Below, piece after piece: positions 54,037 through 64,000 of a stretch of DNA of 64,000 bases. Within the stretch, counting starts at the first letter, position 1. Every line of letters begins with the position of its first letter. Location: contig NZ_CP156660.1 of the NCBI RefSeq assembly GCF_039851975.1, positions 2,485,035-2,549,034 on the forward strand, written 5' to 3'. Under the pieces are notes generated by a model. The model searched no databases, was not told the origin of the DNA, and saw nothing but the letters and a program-made list of their open reading frames with translations. Source of the stretch: Desulfoscipio sp. XC116 (GTDB lineage Bacteria > Bacillota > Desulfotomaculia > Desulfotomaculales > Desulfallaceae). Made by a program: the position numbers and the translations under genes.

Positions 54037-57000
54037 CCAACACTTCCAGGATGGCCCGAGCGGTATCCAGGGAGGTCAAACACGGTACAGCCAGTTCCAC
54101 GGCAGCCCGCCTGATCACAAAACCGTCCCGCTCGGGAGCCTTGCCCTTGGTCAGAGTGTTGATCACCAGATGAATATCTCCCTGACGCAGCAGATCGGCA
54201 ATGTGGGGGGAACCTTCCCGCACCTTATGCACCCTCGTCACCGCTACCTCACGTTCCTTCAGATAGCGGGCCGTGCCCGCAGTGGCAAATATATTGTAGC
54301 CCAGGCTGCTGAATCCTTTGATAATGGGCAACATTTCTTCTTTATCTTTATCGGCCACCGTCACCAGAATATTGCCCTGCCGCTGGAACACCACGCCCGA
54401 GGCCAATAACGCTTTATATAGAGCCACCGGGTAGCTTGTGTCCACCCCCAGCACTTCACCGGTAGACTTCATTTCGGGGCCCAGCGATATATCCACCTGC
54501 AGCAGCTTGGCAAAACTGAACACAGGCGCCTTGACCCCCACCAATTGGCTTTCCGGGTATAGACCGCCCCGATAGCCCATACTCTTTAGTTTTTGTCCCA
54601 TAATAATCTTGGTTGCCAGGTTGATCATGGGAATGCCGGTTATCTTGCTCATGTACGGTACCGTACGGCTGGCCCGGGGGTTGACTTCCAGCACGTAAAT
54701 CTGACCGTTATAAAGCACATACTGAATATTGATCATACCCCGCACATCCAGCTCCAAGGCCAGCCTGATGGTATAATCCACAATTTGCCGCCGCGCCGTC
54801 CGGTCCAAATGGTTGCCGGGATAAACGGCAATGCTGTCTCCCGAGTGCACCCCGGCCCGTTCCACATGTTTCATAATACCGGGGATAAGCACCGTTTCCC
54901 CATCGGCAATAGCGTCCACTTCAATTTCTTCCCCCAGGAAATATTTATCCACCAGCACCGGGTGCTCCGGCGTTACCTTAACCGCCGTTTGCATATAGTT
55001 TCTCAAGTCATCGATATTATAAACGATTTCCATAGCCCGCCCGCCCAGCACATAGGAAGGGCGTACCAGCACCGGAAAACCGATTTTACCGGCAATTTCC
55101 TCGGCGTCGGCTACCGAAAAGGCGGTTTCCCCCGGAGGTCTGGGGATATCCAGCCGACTGACCAGATCATCGAAGCGTTCGCGATCCTCAGCCCGGTCAA
55201 TGCTATCCAGGGAAGTACCCAAAATATCAAAACCGGCTTTGTGCACATGCGCAGCCAGGTTGATAGGCGTCTGGCCGCCGAACTGCACGATTACACCCGC
55301 GGGCTTCTCCTTCTCCAGTATATTTATTACATCCTCGGGCAGCAGCGGCTCAAAGTAAAGCCGGTCGGCGGTATCAAAATCGGTGCTGACGGTTTCCGGG
55401 TTATTGTTGATGATTATGGCCTCGCAACCCATCTCTTTCAGCGCCCACACCGAATGTACGGAGCAATAGTCAAATTCTATGCCCTGACCAATGCGAATGG
55501 GACCACCGCCCAGCACCACTACTTTGCGATTGCCCGTGGGCTCGGCTTCATCCTCGGTATCATAACACGAATAATAGTAGGGCGTAACGGCCTCGAATTC
55601 CGCGGCGCAGGTATCCACCATTTTATAAACCGGCCTGATGCCATGCTCTTGGCGCAACGCCCGCACCTCATCTTCCGCAATGCCCGCGATCTGAGCCAGA
55701 TAGGCATCGGCCATGCCCATTACCTTGGCTTCCCTGAGCAGTTCCGGTGTCAGAGCCGCCCGGCCCTCGCCGCGCAACCTGTTCTCCACATGCACCACAT
55801 TATAGATTTTTTGTATAAAGAAACGGTCTACTTTACTCAGGTTATATATACGGTCAAAAAGCATCCCCCGGCGCAGTGCTTCAGCCAGTACAAACAACCG
55901 CTCGTCGTTGGGACGCACCAGCTTCCGCTCGATTTCCTCCTCTGAAAGATGAGCCAGCCCGGGGTAATTCCACCCCGACACGCCGATTTCCAGGGAACGA
56001 ATTGCTTTTAGCAGCGCCCCCTCCAGGGTACGGTCAATGGACATTACCTCACCGGTAGCCTTCATTTGAGTGCCCAGAGACCGGTCGGCCAGGGCAAATT
56101 TATCAAAGGGCCAGCGTGGAAACTTGATTACCACATAATCTATCGCCGGTTCAAAACAGGCATAGGTTTTACCGGTCACCGTATTTTTAATCTCGTCCAG
56201 ATTCAGGCCTATGGCAATTTTGCTGGCCACCTTGGCGATGGGGTAACCCGTAGCCTTGGAGGCCAGAGCCGATGACCGGGACACCCGGGGATTGACCTCG
56301 ATAACATAATAAGTAAAACTGTTGGGATCCAGGGCATACTGAACGTTGCAGCCGCCCTCGACGCCCAAAGCGCGGATAATCTTAAGCGCGGCGCTGCGCA
56401 GCATCTGATATTCCCGATCGCTCAAGGTCTGGGCCGGTGCCACCACCACACTGTCGCCGGTATGCACGCCCATAGGATCAATGTTTTCCATACTGCAGAT
56501 AGTGATGCAATTATCCGCGCCGTCCCGCATAACCTCAAATTCGATTTCTTTCCAGCCTACTAAACTGCGCTCAATAAGCGCCTGGTGGATAATGCTGGCC
56601 TTTAAACCTCTGGTGCAGGTAGCGGTCAGCTCATCCATATTGTAAACCATGCCGCCGCCGGTGCCGCCCAAAGTATAGGCCGGGCGCACCACCAACGGAA
56701 AGCCGATTTGTTTGGCAAAGGCTACGGCTTCTTCCACCGAACAGACAATGACGCTTTCCGGCACGGGCTCATTGATTCTCTGCATGGTGGACTTGAACTG
56801 CTCCCGATCCTCGGCCCGCTTAATAGCATCCAGCGGAGTACCCAGCAGCTGCACATTATATTTTTCCAGCGTTCCCAACTCAGCCAGCTGCAGAGCCATA
56901 TTCAACCCCACCTGGCCGCCTAGGGAGGGTAAAAAACCGTCGGGCTTTTCTTTTTCAATAACCCGGGTAACAAATTCGGGAGTAATAGGCTCAATATATA

Positions 57001-57190
57001 TTCGGTCGGCCATGTTGGCGTCGGTCATGATAGTGGCCGGATTACTGTTAATCAGTACCACTTCCAGCCCTTCCTCCCGCAGCGCCCGGCAAGCCTGAGT
57101 ACCCGCATAATCAAATTCGGCGGCTTGGCCGATAATAATGGGGCCTGACCCCACCACCAATACTTTTTTAATCCCTTCCTTAATCGGCAT
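53972..57190 (-). CDS. carB: Carbamoyl phosphate synthase, large subunit
   Basis: A 1072-aa full-length protein with two ATP-grasp halves: the N-terminal half starts [23 protein letters not shown] (in short [14 protein letters not shown]), the second [15 protein letters not shown] near residue 558. The C-terminal MGS-like domain shows [19 protein letters not shown]. It makes carbamoyl phosphate from glutamine ammonia, bicarbonate and two ATP with CarA. It is separated from carA by 1 bp. The C-terminus [16 protein letters not shown] is the sequence duplicated at 42079-42145. Confidence 0.97.
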   Translation of the reverse strand: MPIKEGIKKVLVVGSGPIIIGQAAEFDYAGTQACRALREEGLEVVLINSNPATIMTDANMADRIYIEPITPEFVTRVIEKEKPDGFLPSLGGQVGLNMALQLAELGTLEKYNVQLLGTPLDAIKRAEDREQFKSTMQRINEPVPESVIVCSVEEAVAFAKQIGFPLVVRPAYTLGGTGGGMVYNMDELTATCTRGLKASIIHQALIERSLVGWKEIEFEVMRDGADNCITICSMENIDPMGVHTGDSVVVAPAQTLSDREYQMLRSAALKIIRALGVEGGCNVQYALDPNSFTYYVIEVNPRVSRSSALASKATGYPIAKVASKIAIGLNLDEIKNTVTGKTYACFEPAIDYVVIKFPRWPFDKFALADRSLGTQMKATGEVMSIDRTLEGALLKAIRSLEIGVSGWNYPGLAHLSEEEIERKLVRPNDERLFVLAEALRRGMLFDRIYNLSKVDRFFIQKIYNVVHVENRLRGEGRAALTPELLREAKVMGMADAYLAQIAGIAEDEVRALRQEHGIRPVYKMVDTCAAEFEAVTPYYYSCYDTEDEAEPTGNRKVVVLGGGPIRIGQGIEFDYCSVHSVWALKEMGCEAIIINNNPETVSTDFDTADRLYFEPLLPEDVINILEKEKPAGVIVQFGGQTPINLAAHVHKAGFDILGTSLDSIDRAEDRERFDDLVSRLDIPRPPGETAFSVADAEEIAGKIGFPVLVRPSYVLGGRAMEIVYNIDDLRNYMQTAVKVTPEHPVLVDKYFLGEEIEVDAIADGETVLIPGIMKHVERAGVHSGDSIAVYPGNHLDRTARRQIVDYTIRLALELDVRGMINIQYVLYNGQIYVLEVNPRASRTVPYMSKITGIPMINLATKIIMGQKLKSMGYRGGLYPESQLVGVKAPVFSFAKLLQVDISLGPEMKSTGEVLGVDTSYPVALYKALLASGVVFQRQGNILVTVADKDKEEMLPIIKGFSSLGYNIFATAGTARYLKEREVAVTRVHKVREGSPHIADLLRQGDIHLVINTLTKGKAPERDGFVIRRAAVELAVPCLTSLDTARAILEVLGDIKEGSDFPLVPLQEYVAGC

Positions 57191-57191
57191 T

Positions 57192-58271
57192 TTATTGTCC
57201 CTCCCCGCGCATCATATCCATAAATTGGTCGAATATATAATCGGATTCCTGCGGCCCCGGTGACGCTTCGGGGTGATACTGCACCGCAAACAAAGGCAAG
57301 TGCTTGTGCCTTATGCCTTCCACAGTATGATCATTTAAATTAATATGAGTAACATCAATATCCAATCCTGCAATAGATGCTTCATCTACGGAAAACCCAT
57401 GATTTTGCGAGGTAATGTAAACTCTGCCGGTACGCAAATCTTTCACCGGATGGTTGGCGCCCCGGTGGCCAAACTTCATTTTATAGGTCTTGGCGCCAAG
57501 TGCCAATGCCATCACCTGGTTACCCAGGCAAATGCCGAAAATGGGATATTTGCCGGTGATCGCACGGGTGGTATCGATAGTAGCAGGTACGTCTACCGGG
57601 TCGCCGGGGCCATTGGAAATAAGCACCCCGTCGGGCGCAAGCTGTCCGATTTGCTCCGGAGTAATGTCGGGCGGCGCCACAATTACCGTGCAATCTCTCT
57701 CCTTAAGCTTGCGAATAATGTTCTGTTTGGAGCCCAGATCAACGAGTACCACCCGAAAGCCACGTCCTTCAATGGTGTATGATTCTTTAACAGCAACATC
57801 GGCCACCAATTTTTGACCACTCAAATGCGGACAGGCCCTGGCTTTTTCAACTAACCGGGCCGGGTCCGCCGCACCGGTGGCAATGTAGCCCCGCATGGTT
57901 CCAAAACTGCGCAGGTGTCGGGTAAGCGCTCTGGTATCCACACCGCTGATGCCAGGCACTCCCTCCCGGGCCAGGAAATCACCGATACGGTAGCCGGCAC
58001 GCCAGTTACTGGGATGGTCACAGGCTTCTTTGACTACAAAGCCGCGAATAAATGATTTCTTAGCTTCGAAGTCTTCCCGGTTAATACCGTAATTACCGAT
58101 GAGCGGATAGGTCATGACGATTATCTGACCGTAATAGGAGGGATCGGTCAATATTTCCTGGTAACCGGTCATACCGGTGTTAAACACAACCTCACCCCAT
58201 TGCTCCCCGGTGGCGCCAAATGACCGGCCCGTTAAAAGAGTCCCGTCTTCAAGAGCTAAATAAGCTTTCAA
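57192..58271 (-). CDS. carA: Carbamoyl phosphate synthase, small (glutaminase) subunit
   Basis: TTG 58271 ([10 protein letters not shown]) is preferred to ATG 58304, since GGAGG lies 10 bases upstream and the family starts KAYLxLEDG. The 359-aa protein has the class I glutamine amidotransferase site [10 protein letters not shown] (catalytic Cys near residue 247) and [11 protein letters not shown] with the His-Glu pair. It hydrolyses glutamine and channels ammonia to CarB. It is followed after 1 bp by carB and preceded by pyrC. Confidence 0.96.
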   Translation of the reverse strand: MKAYLALEDGTLLTGRSFGATGEQWGEVVFNTGMTGYQEILTDPSYYGQIIVMTYPLIGNYGINREDFEAKKSFIRGFVVKEACDHPSNWRAGYRIGDFLAREGVPGISGVDTRALTRHLRSFGTMRGYIATGAADPARLVEKARACPHLSGQKLVADVAVKESYTIEGRGFRVVLVDLGSKQNIIRKLKERDCTVIVAPPDITPEQIGQLAPDGVLISNGPGDPVDVPATIDTTRAITGKYPIFGICLGNQVMALALGAKTYKMKFGHRGANHPVKDLRTGRVYITSQNHGFSVDEASIAGLDIDVTHINLNDHTVEGIRHKHLPLFAVQYHPEASPGPQESDYIFDQFMDMMRGEGQ

Positions 58272-58388
58272 AATGCATACACCTCCGCAGTTTATTCCAA
58301 TCATTTTCTCTCAGCATATTTCTTCCGTTCCGCCGGATAACATTTAGATATTTATATATTAACCGCCTAATAGCGCGGAAAAAATCAG

Positions 58389-59657
58389 CTAAGCTGTATA
58401 CGTACAAAGGCCGGACCGGATGGTGATTACCGGCAGCCCCTTCAGCGTGCGGCCGGTAAAGGGTGTGTTTTTCCCCTTACCGACAAATTGTTCGGGATGC
58501 ACCGTTTGTTCATATAGGGGATCGATAATAGTAATATCCGCCGCACAGCCCTCGGCCAGCGTACCCCGGTCAACACCCAATATACGGGCCGGGTACAGCG
58601 CTAATTTGGCCACCGCCTGCAAGGGCGTGAGGATGCCGGTATGCACCAGCTCGGTCCAAACCAGCCCTACTGCGGTCTCCAGCCCCACCAGGCCAAAGGG
58701 AGCGAGGTCAAACTCCACATTTTTTTCATCAAAAGTATGGGGAGCGTGATCTGTGGCGATCACATCAATAGTGCCGTCGGCCAGCCCCTCGCGCACCGCC
58801 TGCACGTCATTCTCCCCGCGCAGCGGCGGGTTAACCTTGGCCGCAGTATTGTAACGCACCACTGCCCGGTCGGTTAAGGTGAAGTGATGCGGTGTTGCTT
58901 CCGCGGTTACCGGATATCCCCGTCTTTTAGCCTCCCGTACCAGCGCCACCGATCCCGCGGTGCTGATATGGGCTATGTGCAGCGGGCAGCCTGTTTCAGC
59001 CGCCAATATAATATCGCGAGCCACCATAACTTCTTCAGCGGAAGCAGGTATTCCCTTCAGTCCCAATATAGTGGAATGATAGCCCTCGTGCATCACCCCG
59101 TCCGCAGCCAGTGTTTGATCCTCGCAGTGGGAGATCACACAAACGCCCAGCATCTTACAGTACTGCATGGCGCGCCGCATTATTCCGGCGTTCGGCACCG
59201 GCCGTCCATCATCGGAAAAAGCCACCGCCCCGGCGTCCCGCATGTCCGCCAGTTCGGCCAACTCCTCGCCCCGGCTGCCCCTGGTAACGGCACCGATGGG
59301 GTAAACATCAGCCCGCCCTGCTTCGGCTGCCCGCTTGCAAATAAATTCAATAATAAAGCGGTTGTCCGCCACCGGATCGGTATTAGGCATACAAGCCACA
59401 CCGGCAAAGCCTCCCCGGGCCGCCGCCGCGGTACCGCTGGCAATGGTTTCCTTGGCCTCGTAGCCCGGCTCCCGCAAGTGTACGTGCATATCCAGAAATC
59501 CCGGCGCCACCAGCTTACCGGCGGCATCAACTATTTTTGTGTTCTCATCCGGCACAAAACGGGCCGAGATGATACCATCTTGCACATATAAATCGGCCTG
59601 CTCATCCCTGCCCGAAGCAGGGTCAATTATCCGGCCGTCCTTAATAATCAGCTTCAT
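58389..59657 (-). CDS. pyrC: Dihydroorotase
   Basis: ATG 59657 ([10 protein letters not shown]) is chosen because GGAGGAGG lies 8 bases upstream; a GTG at 59666 is the frame's first start. The 422-aa type I enzyme has zinc-binding [10 protein letters not shown] near residue 57, [10 protein letters not shown] near residue 228 and an ATDHAPH motif near residue 305. It cyclises carbamoyl aspartate to dihydroorotate. Its start overlaps the end of pyrB by 17 bp, a sign of coupled translation. Confidence 0.96.
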   Translation of the reverse strand: MKLIIKDGRIIDPASGRDEQADLYVQDGIISARFVPDENTKIVDAAGKLVAPGFLDMHVHLREPGYEAKETIASGTAAAARGGFAGVACMPNTDPVADNRFIIEFICKRAAEAGRADVYPIGAVTRGSRGEELAELADMRDAGAVAFSDDGRPVPNAGIMRRAMQYCKMLGVCVISHCEDQTLAADGVMHEGYHSTILGLKGIPASAEEVMVARDIILAAETGCPLHIAHISTAGSVALVREAKRRGYPVTAEATPHHFTLTDRAVVRYNTAAKVNPPLRGENDVQAVREGLADGTIDVIATDHAPHTFDEKNVEFDLAPFGLVGLETAVGLVWTELVHTGILTPLQAVAKLALYPARILGVDRGTLAEGCAADITIIDPLYEQTVHPEQFVGKGKNTPFTGRTLKGLPVITIRSGLCTYTA

Positions 59658-60579
59658 TATGAGCACCTCCTCCGGTAAGCAGGTACAGCAAGGCCATGCG
59701 TACCGCCACCCCGTTGGTCACTTGTTCTGCGATCAGCGCCGCCGGCCCATCGGCAATTTCATGGGCGATTTCCACCCCGCGGTTCATCGGCCCCGGGTGC
59801 ATGACCAGCGCATCCGGCTTGGCCAGGGCCAGGCGCTCCCTGTTTAAACCATACAGCCGGGCATATTCCCGCAGCCCCGGGAACAAGCCCTGCCGCTGCC
59901 TTTCCTTTTGAATACGCAGCATAATAACCACATCCGCGCCCTTTAAAGCCTCTTCGGGCCGGTAAAACACCCGGGCACCGGTTTCGGCAAGCCCGGGCGG
60001 CAGCAGTGTGGGCGGGCCGCAAACCCGCACCTCGGCCCCCAAGCCGGTAAATCCCCAAATATCGGAGCGAGCCACCCGGCTGTGCAGTATATCTCCCACG
60101 ATTACCACCGTAAGACCTTCCAATTTGCCCCGGGATTCACGTACTGTAAAAAGATCCAGCAGCGCCTGGGAAGGATGCTCATGGGCTCCATCACCCGCGT
60201 TAATCACCGCCGCGCCCACCGTCTTGGCCAATAAGTGCGGCGCCCCGGCCATAGGGTGACGCAGAACAACCACATCGGCTCCCAACGACTGAATGGTCCG
60301 GGCGGTATCGTATAAACTTTCGCCTTTGGCCACACTGCTGGAAGAACTGGATATATTGATACTGTCCGCGCTTAAGTACTTGGCCGCCAGCTCAAATGAG
60401 CCGCGAGTACGGGTACTGTTTTCATAAAAAAGATTTACCACCGTACGGCCCCGCAAAGTAGGTACTTTTTTAATGGGTCTGGTAATAATTTCTTTCATAG
60501 GTACAGCCGTATCCAATAAAAACTGAATTTCGGCCGCGGTCAAGTCCTTTAATTCCAACAAATCCTTACGTTTATACAA
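59641..60579 (-). CDS. pyrB: Aspartate carbamoyltransferase, catalytic subunit
   Basis: A 312-aa protein with the carbamoyl-phosphate binding [11 protein letters not shown] motif near residue 53, [10 protein letters not shown] near 107 and a C-terminal [11 protein letters not shown] near 260. It forms carbamoyl aspartate, the first committed step of UMP synthesis. No pyrI regulatory subunit is encoded nearby, as is usual in Firmicutes. A PyrR-type attenuator precedes it. Confidence 0.97.
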   Translation of the reverse strand: MYKRKDLLELKDLTAAEIQFLLDTAVPMKEIITRPIKKVPTLRGRTVVNLFYENSTRTRGSFELAAKYLSADSINISSSSSSVAKGESLYDTARTIQSLGADVVVLRHPMAGAPHLLAKTVGAAVINAGDGAHEHPSQALLDLFTVRESRGKLEGLTVVIVGDILHSRVARSDIWGFTGLGAEVRVCGPPTLLPPGLAETGARVFYRPEEALKGADVVIMLRIQKERQRQGLFPGLREYARLYGLNRERLALAKPDALVMHPGPMNRGVEIAHEIADGPAALIAEQVTNGVAVRMALLYLLTGGGAHNEADY

Positions 60580-60606
60580 TCCAGGGACCCCCTCCCCAAT
60601 AAATAA

Positions 60607-60738
60607 GCCTCCCCGGGTTTATAAAAACCCGGCGGAGGCCGGCTGAGCCATCATATAGGGATGCAGCTTTAACTTAAATGCCTAAAGCGTACTCTCCCCA
60701 TGAAGCTTAAAGCTCTCCCTTGCCAGCCTCTCGGGACC
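60607..60738 (-). promoter_or_regulatory. PyrR-dependent attenuator between pyrR and pyrB
   Basis: On the minus strand GGTCCCGAGAGGCT (60725-60738) fits the PyrR-binding consensus ARUCCNGNGAGGYU except for the first base. It is followed by the terminator stem 60607-60639 (GCCTCC...CGGG with its complement and a T-rich tract). This resembles the known PyrR anti-antiterminator arrangement: high UMP favours termination before pyrB. Confidence 0.8.
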
Positions 60739-60761
60739 GCTTAAAAGGAGCCATGTATCGC

Positions 60762-61431
<670 letters not shown>

Positions 61432-61460
61432 GATATTAAAGGTGACTTTTCACTTAAATA

Positions 61461-61489
61461 ATACTATCAAAAACACAGGTGACCGTCAA
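61461..61489 (-). promoter_or_regulatory. Sigma-A promoter of the pyr operon
   Basis: On the minus strand TTGACG and TAGTAT are separated by 17 bp, about 30 bp upstream of the PyrR site. The transcript would have a ~145-nt leader before pyrR. Confidence 0.7.
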
Positions 61490-61541
61490 CGGGTTTTTAG
61501 AAAACCACAGGGACCGTTCCGCCGGCTGGTGCTGTCTAGCC

Positions 61542-61612
61542 GGTGCCAGGCACCAGATGTTGAAAGTTGAAAATCTTTAGTTTGCAACTTTCAACACTTG
61601 GTGCCTGGCACC
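61542..61612. repeat. Long palindromic element, copy 2
   Basis: The arms GGTGCCAGGCACCAGA.. and the complementary ..GGTGCCTGGCACC flank TGTTGAAAGTTG / CAACTTTCAACA. The structure is like that at 18188-18246, with shared TGTTGAA(A)GTTG and GGTGCC blocks. It lies between yqhV and the pyr promoter. Confidence 0.75.
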
Positions 61613-61622
61613 AGTCAGACAA

Positions 61623-61898
61623 TTAAAGTTTGTTAATCCCCAGGAAAATCAGGGCCACCCCAAGCATTATAGAGGCCGTGCCGGCAAGCGACACTTTACC
61701 GGCCAACCCCACAAGTCCCAGGGTGGTTACAGTAATAAACACGGTGGGACCGACCACGGCCAGCACCGCATTAATTTTAAAAGCCGTCTCCACTTTATTA
61801 AAGTGCAGCATTAACAATGCCGCTGTAAATTCAATAGACGCCGATAAGAGCCTCAGCGCTGCCATAGAAATGACAATCTTATCAAACACAAAAAACAT
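61623..61898 (-). CDS. yqhV: YqhV-family membrane protein (DUF2619)
   Basis: The long frame starts far upstream, but ATG 61898 follows GGGGGG at a suitable distance and gives a 91-aa protein with the YqhV layout: SMAALRLLSASIEFTAALLML, then KVETAFKINAVLAVVGPTVF and a third hydrophobic segment. Three membrane helices are likely. In Bacillus subtilis yqhV lies beside the spoIIIA operon; the function is not known. Only the sequence similarity supports the name. Confidence 0.8.
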   Translation of the reverse strand: MFFVFDKIVISMAALRLLSASIEFTAALLMLHFNKVETAFKINAVLAVVGPTVFITVTTLGLVGLAGKVSLAGTASIMLGVALIFLGINKL

Positions 61899-62016
61899 TT
61901 TTTTCCCCCCCGAATAATTACTATTTTTTCTTATGCGGGGACAGGCGTTAAAATGCATAGCACCTTCGAGCGGGAGATAAAATATCGGTGTGTTTAAAAA
62001 AAGGATGTGAACCGTT

Positions 62017-63360
62017 ATGGAGACAAAAGCCGGAAACGCTGTACTGGCCGCCATAGCAGGCGTGCCGTTCATTATGGTGCTGGGCAATTCCATGCTCATA
62101 CCGGTATTGCCGCAGTTGCAAGAAGCACTGCACCTAAGCCAGTTAAAAGTCAGCATGATCATCACCGCATTTTCCGTACCCGGCCTGCTAATTCCGCTGG
62201 CCGGCTTTTTATCCGACCGGATCGGACGCAAAAAAGTAATAATTCCCGGCTTAATTTTATACGGCTTGGGCGGAATAATCGCCGGACTGGCCGCAGTATT
62301 ACTGACTGAAAGAGCCTATACATGGATTATCAGCGGTCGTATTGTTCAAGGTATCGGCGCCGCGGGCACCTCTCCCATTGCCATGGCCCTGACCGGGGAT
62401 TTATTTGCCGGTCTCCGGCGCAGTAAAGCGCTGGGAGTGGTGGAGGCCGCCAACGGATTCGGCAAAGTACTCAGCCCCGTGCTGGGTGCAGCCATCGGTC
62501 TGATTGCCTGGTACGCCACCTTTTTATTTTTCCCGGCTATTATCATTCCCATCGTACTGGGTATTTGGTTTTTAGTAAAGGAACCCCAAAGCAATCGGGC
62601 TACCCAAAGCGTAGCTCAGTATGGCAAATCCATAAAAGAAGTATTTCAAAAAAAATCAGCCCTGCTGGTCACCATTTTCTTAAGCGGTATGGTAGCGCTG
62701 CTTATACTTTTCGGTATGTTATTTTTCTTGAGCGATTACCTGGAAGAAACCATAGGTCTGACCGGTATCATTAAAGGTGCGGCCCTAGCCATACCCGTGC
62801 TGTTCATGTCCGTTACCTCATATGTCACCGGCCTGCTGATCAAAAAAAAGGTTCAGCTAATGAAATGGCTGGTAGTAACCGGGCTCGGGCTGGTAGCCGC
62901 CTCTCTGGCTACATTAAACTTATACCAGAACATTTACTTTTTCTTCGCCGGCATTTCCGTTACCGGACTGGGTACGGGACTGCTTCTGCCCTGTTTAAAC
63001 ACCATTATTACCAGCACCACGGCCGCCGAGGAAAGAGGTTTGATTACTTCAGTATACGGCAGTGTACGTTTTTTAGGCGTGGCCGCGGGACCACCCCTGT
63101 TTGGATACCTGATGGGTATCAGTAACGCTTATATGTACTGGGGCGGTGCCATACTGGCCGGTACGGCGGCGCTGACAGCATTGTTTTTAATCAGAGTAAA
63201 GGACATGAAACAAACAGCGAACGATACAGAACAAGGACAACAGCCGCAGCAAGCAAATACTTCGTCAGTTCAGGCCATCAAAACTGAATTTGTATTTTCC
63301 CCGGCTCGTAAACCTATACCCGAGGGAAAGGAAAACACAGGGAACACCAGACGGAATTAA
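62017..63360 (+). CDS. MFS transporter, drug-efflux type
   Basis: A 447-aa protein with about 12 to 14 membrane helices. The family motif A is GFLSDRIGRKK near residue 62 and motif C-like sequence appears in helix 5 (GAAIGLIAWYATF). It has an ATG with AAGGATG upstream. The N-terminal half resembles the Bcr/EmrB/TetA group of proton-driven efflux pumps. The last ~60 residues are a hydrophilic tail rich in Gln and Lys (GQQPQQANTSS). Substrate unknown. It diverges from yqhV. Confidence 0.9.
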   Translation: METKAGNAVLAAIAGVPFIMVLGNSMLIPVLPQLQEALHLSQLKVSMIITAFSVPGLLIPLAGFLSDRIGRKKVIIPGLILYGLGGIIAGLAAVLLTERAYTWIISGRIVQGIGAAGTSPIAMALTGDLFAGLRRSKALGVVEAANGFGKVLSPVLGAAIGLIAWYATFLFFPAIIIPIVLGIWFLVKEPQSNRATQSVAQYGKSIKEVFQKKSALLVTIFLSGMVALLILFGMLFFLSDYLEETIGLTGIIKGAALAIPVLFMSVTSYVTGLLIKKKVQLMKWLVVTGLGLVAASLATLNLYQNIYFFFAGISVTGLGTGLLLPCLNTIITSTTAAEERGLITSVYGSVRFLGVAAGPPLFGYLMGISNAYMYWGGAILAGTAALTALFLIRVKDMKQTANDTEQGQQPQQANTSSVQAIKTEFVFSPARKPIPEGKENTGNTRRN

Positions 63361-63690
63361 ATCAACGGATTTCGTTAAGAGTGCAAATTTAAAGCATTGG
63401 GATTGTCCCAACCCTCCCGCTCGTATTTTTACACCATGTTCCTCTCCCGTCTAAAAGTGCATCGCATAAGCAGCACTTGGCCCGCACCGGCGGGGTAAAA
63501 TCACTAACCCTGGCGACTGCCGTTTGCTGTGGCAGTTGCCAAAGCTGCGTCCATATAATATCCTAAATCAAATAATTACTGTGCAACCAAAAAACGATCA
63601 TGGGCTACTTTAGCCGGATTTGATGGTGGCCTTATAATTCCGGCTATTATTTATAATTCTCCTGACTTTATTGGGACTTAGCGCCTATAA
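63361..63690. other. Intergenic region without gene
   Basis: The 330-bp stretch carries an inverted repeat GGCGACTGCC / GGCAGTTGCC at 63512-63540 and no convincing frame. I checked it for known riboswitch patterns and found none. Confidence 0.5.
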
Positions 63691-64000
63691 CTATTGGTAA
63701 ACGCTCAAGGCCCTTTGAAATACTTGATATGACTGGGCGCCCACCAGCCTTTTCTTATCATTGATGATAAATGCAGGTACAGCCGTGATCTCGTATTGCC
63801 GGGCCAATTCCCGCGCCTTTTGCAAGCGCGGCAAAAAAGGCTGTTTATCCAGCGTTTCCATTAGTTCATCTTCATTTAAGCCAATCTCTTTAAACAACTT
63901 GATAAGCACCTGTTTATCGCCGATATTCATTTCCTCTTGAAAATAAGCTTTAAACAGCCGGGCATGTGCTTGTTCATATTTTCCTTTGTCCCGGGCAAAT
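63691..64000 (-). CDS. DsbA/FrnE-family thioredoxin-fold protein, C-terminal part
   Basis: The frame continues to the right edge, so at least 103 C-terminal residues are present and the N-terminus with the CxxC-type active site lies outside. The visible part has a helical segment (KYEQAHARLFKAYF), then ITAVPAFIINDKKRLVGAQSY, the cis-proline loop and last strand of the DsbA fold. FrnE-like members act in the cytosol on disulfides or as polyketide-related oxidoreductases. Confidence 0.85.
   Translation of the reverse strand, partial: FARDKGKYEQAHARLFKAYFQEEMNIGDKQVLIKLFKEIGLNEDELMETLDKQPFLPRLQKARELARQYEITAVPAFIINDKKRLVGAQSYQVFQRALSVYQ

Noticed and set aside
54593-55945. 450-codon open frame on the plus strand
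   Set aside because: It lies wholly antisense to carB, has His/Arg-rich composition typical of frame shadows, and no Shine-Dalgarno; carB itself is a full, conserved gene.
63361-63690. Structured RNA or riboswitch candidate
   Set aside because: One inverted repeat is visible, but no conserved core of a known riboswitch class could be matched and neither flanking gene gives a hint.

Overview
The window reads as a chromosomal segment of an anaerobic, endospore-forming, sigma-54-rich Firmicute, most like the Desulfotomaculum/Desulfoscipio group. This is an inference from gene content. A small acid-soluble spore protein (19619-19792) and a YqhV-type protein point to a spore former. A flavodiiron protein, a 2-oxoacid:ferredoxin oxidoreductase, a KamA-type radical SAM aminomutase and iron-dependent alcohol dehydrogenases point to an anaerobe. 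Shine-Dalgarno sites are strong (AAGGAGG), and TTG and GTG starts are common. I saw no rRNA, tRNA or CRISPR array.

Layout. 1-3.7 kb: the 5' part of a Ca2+-type P-ATPase, rqcH and a small secreted DUF2680-like protein. 3.7-6.1 kb: a decayed, AT-rich stretch with a broken metallo-beta-lactamase-fold gene, small orphan membrane ORFs and an 11-bp tandem repeat. 6.1-10.7 kb: an acyl-CoA ligase, a flavodiiron protein, uppP and a 55-aa protein. 11-18 kb: a sigma-54 locus with a small membrane protein and an unknown protein facing a TauE/SafE permease, sensor kinase, NtrC-type regulator and two CBS proteins. 18.4-26 kb: M42 peptidase, SASP, two iron alcohol dehydrogenases and a cytoplasmic kinase/NtrC pair; the second dehydrogenase has a textbook -24/-12 promoter. 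26-34.4 kb: KamA-family enzyme, a PAS/sigma-54 activator, a four-subunit 2-oxoacid:ferredoxin oxidoreductase and a second acyl-CoA ligase, the last two with -24/-12 promoters. 35-38.7 kb: cupin, DUF1287 lipoprotein, sigma-like factor, and an SLH-domain protein flanked by inverted repeats. 38.8-61.5 kb: the pyrimidine cluster, split in two. 61.6-64 kb: yqhV, an MFS transporter and a partial DsbA-family protein.

The main discovery concerns the pyr cluster. pyrR-pyrB-pyrC-carA-carB (61.3 to 54.0 kb) and pyrK-pyrD-pyrF (41.5 to 38.9 kb) lie on the same strand but are separated by about 12 kb of foreign-looking DNA. The last ~65 bp of carB, through its stop codon, are duplicated in direct orientation at 42079-42145, on the far side of the insert (31 identical bases, then ~80% identity). 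The insert therefore looks like an island integrated at the 3' end of carB, leaving a target-gene duplication at each edge.

The island cargo looks like a secreted polymorphic-toxin system. It encodes a subtilisin-family protease with a Kelch propeller and a terminal YD (Rhs-like) repeat, a secreted alpha-helical protein, a 1700-aa Rhs protein ending in a WHH/HNH-type nuclease domain, and a DUF2019-like candidate immunity protein that overlaps the toxin stop region. An Rpn-family nuclease and a 65-bp Rhs relic complete the cargo. A strong terminator directly after carB should uncouple pyrKDF from the two PyrR-type attenuators seen upstream of pyrR and pyrB.

A second theme is sigma-54 control. 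Five -24/-12 elements with exact GG-N10-GC spacing precede the permease operon, the small membrane protein gene, one alcohol dehydrogenase, the 2-oxoacid oxidoreductase operon and an acyl-CoA ligase. Three sigma-54 activator genes lie close to them.
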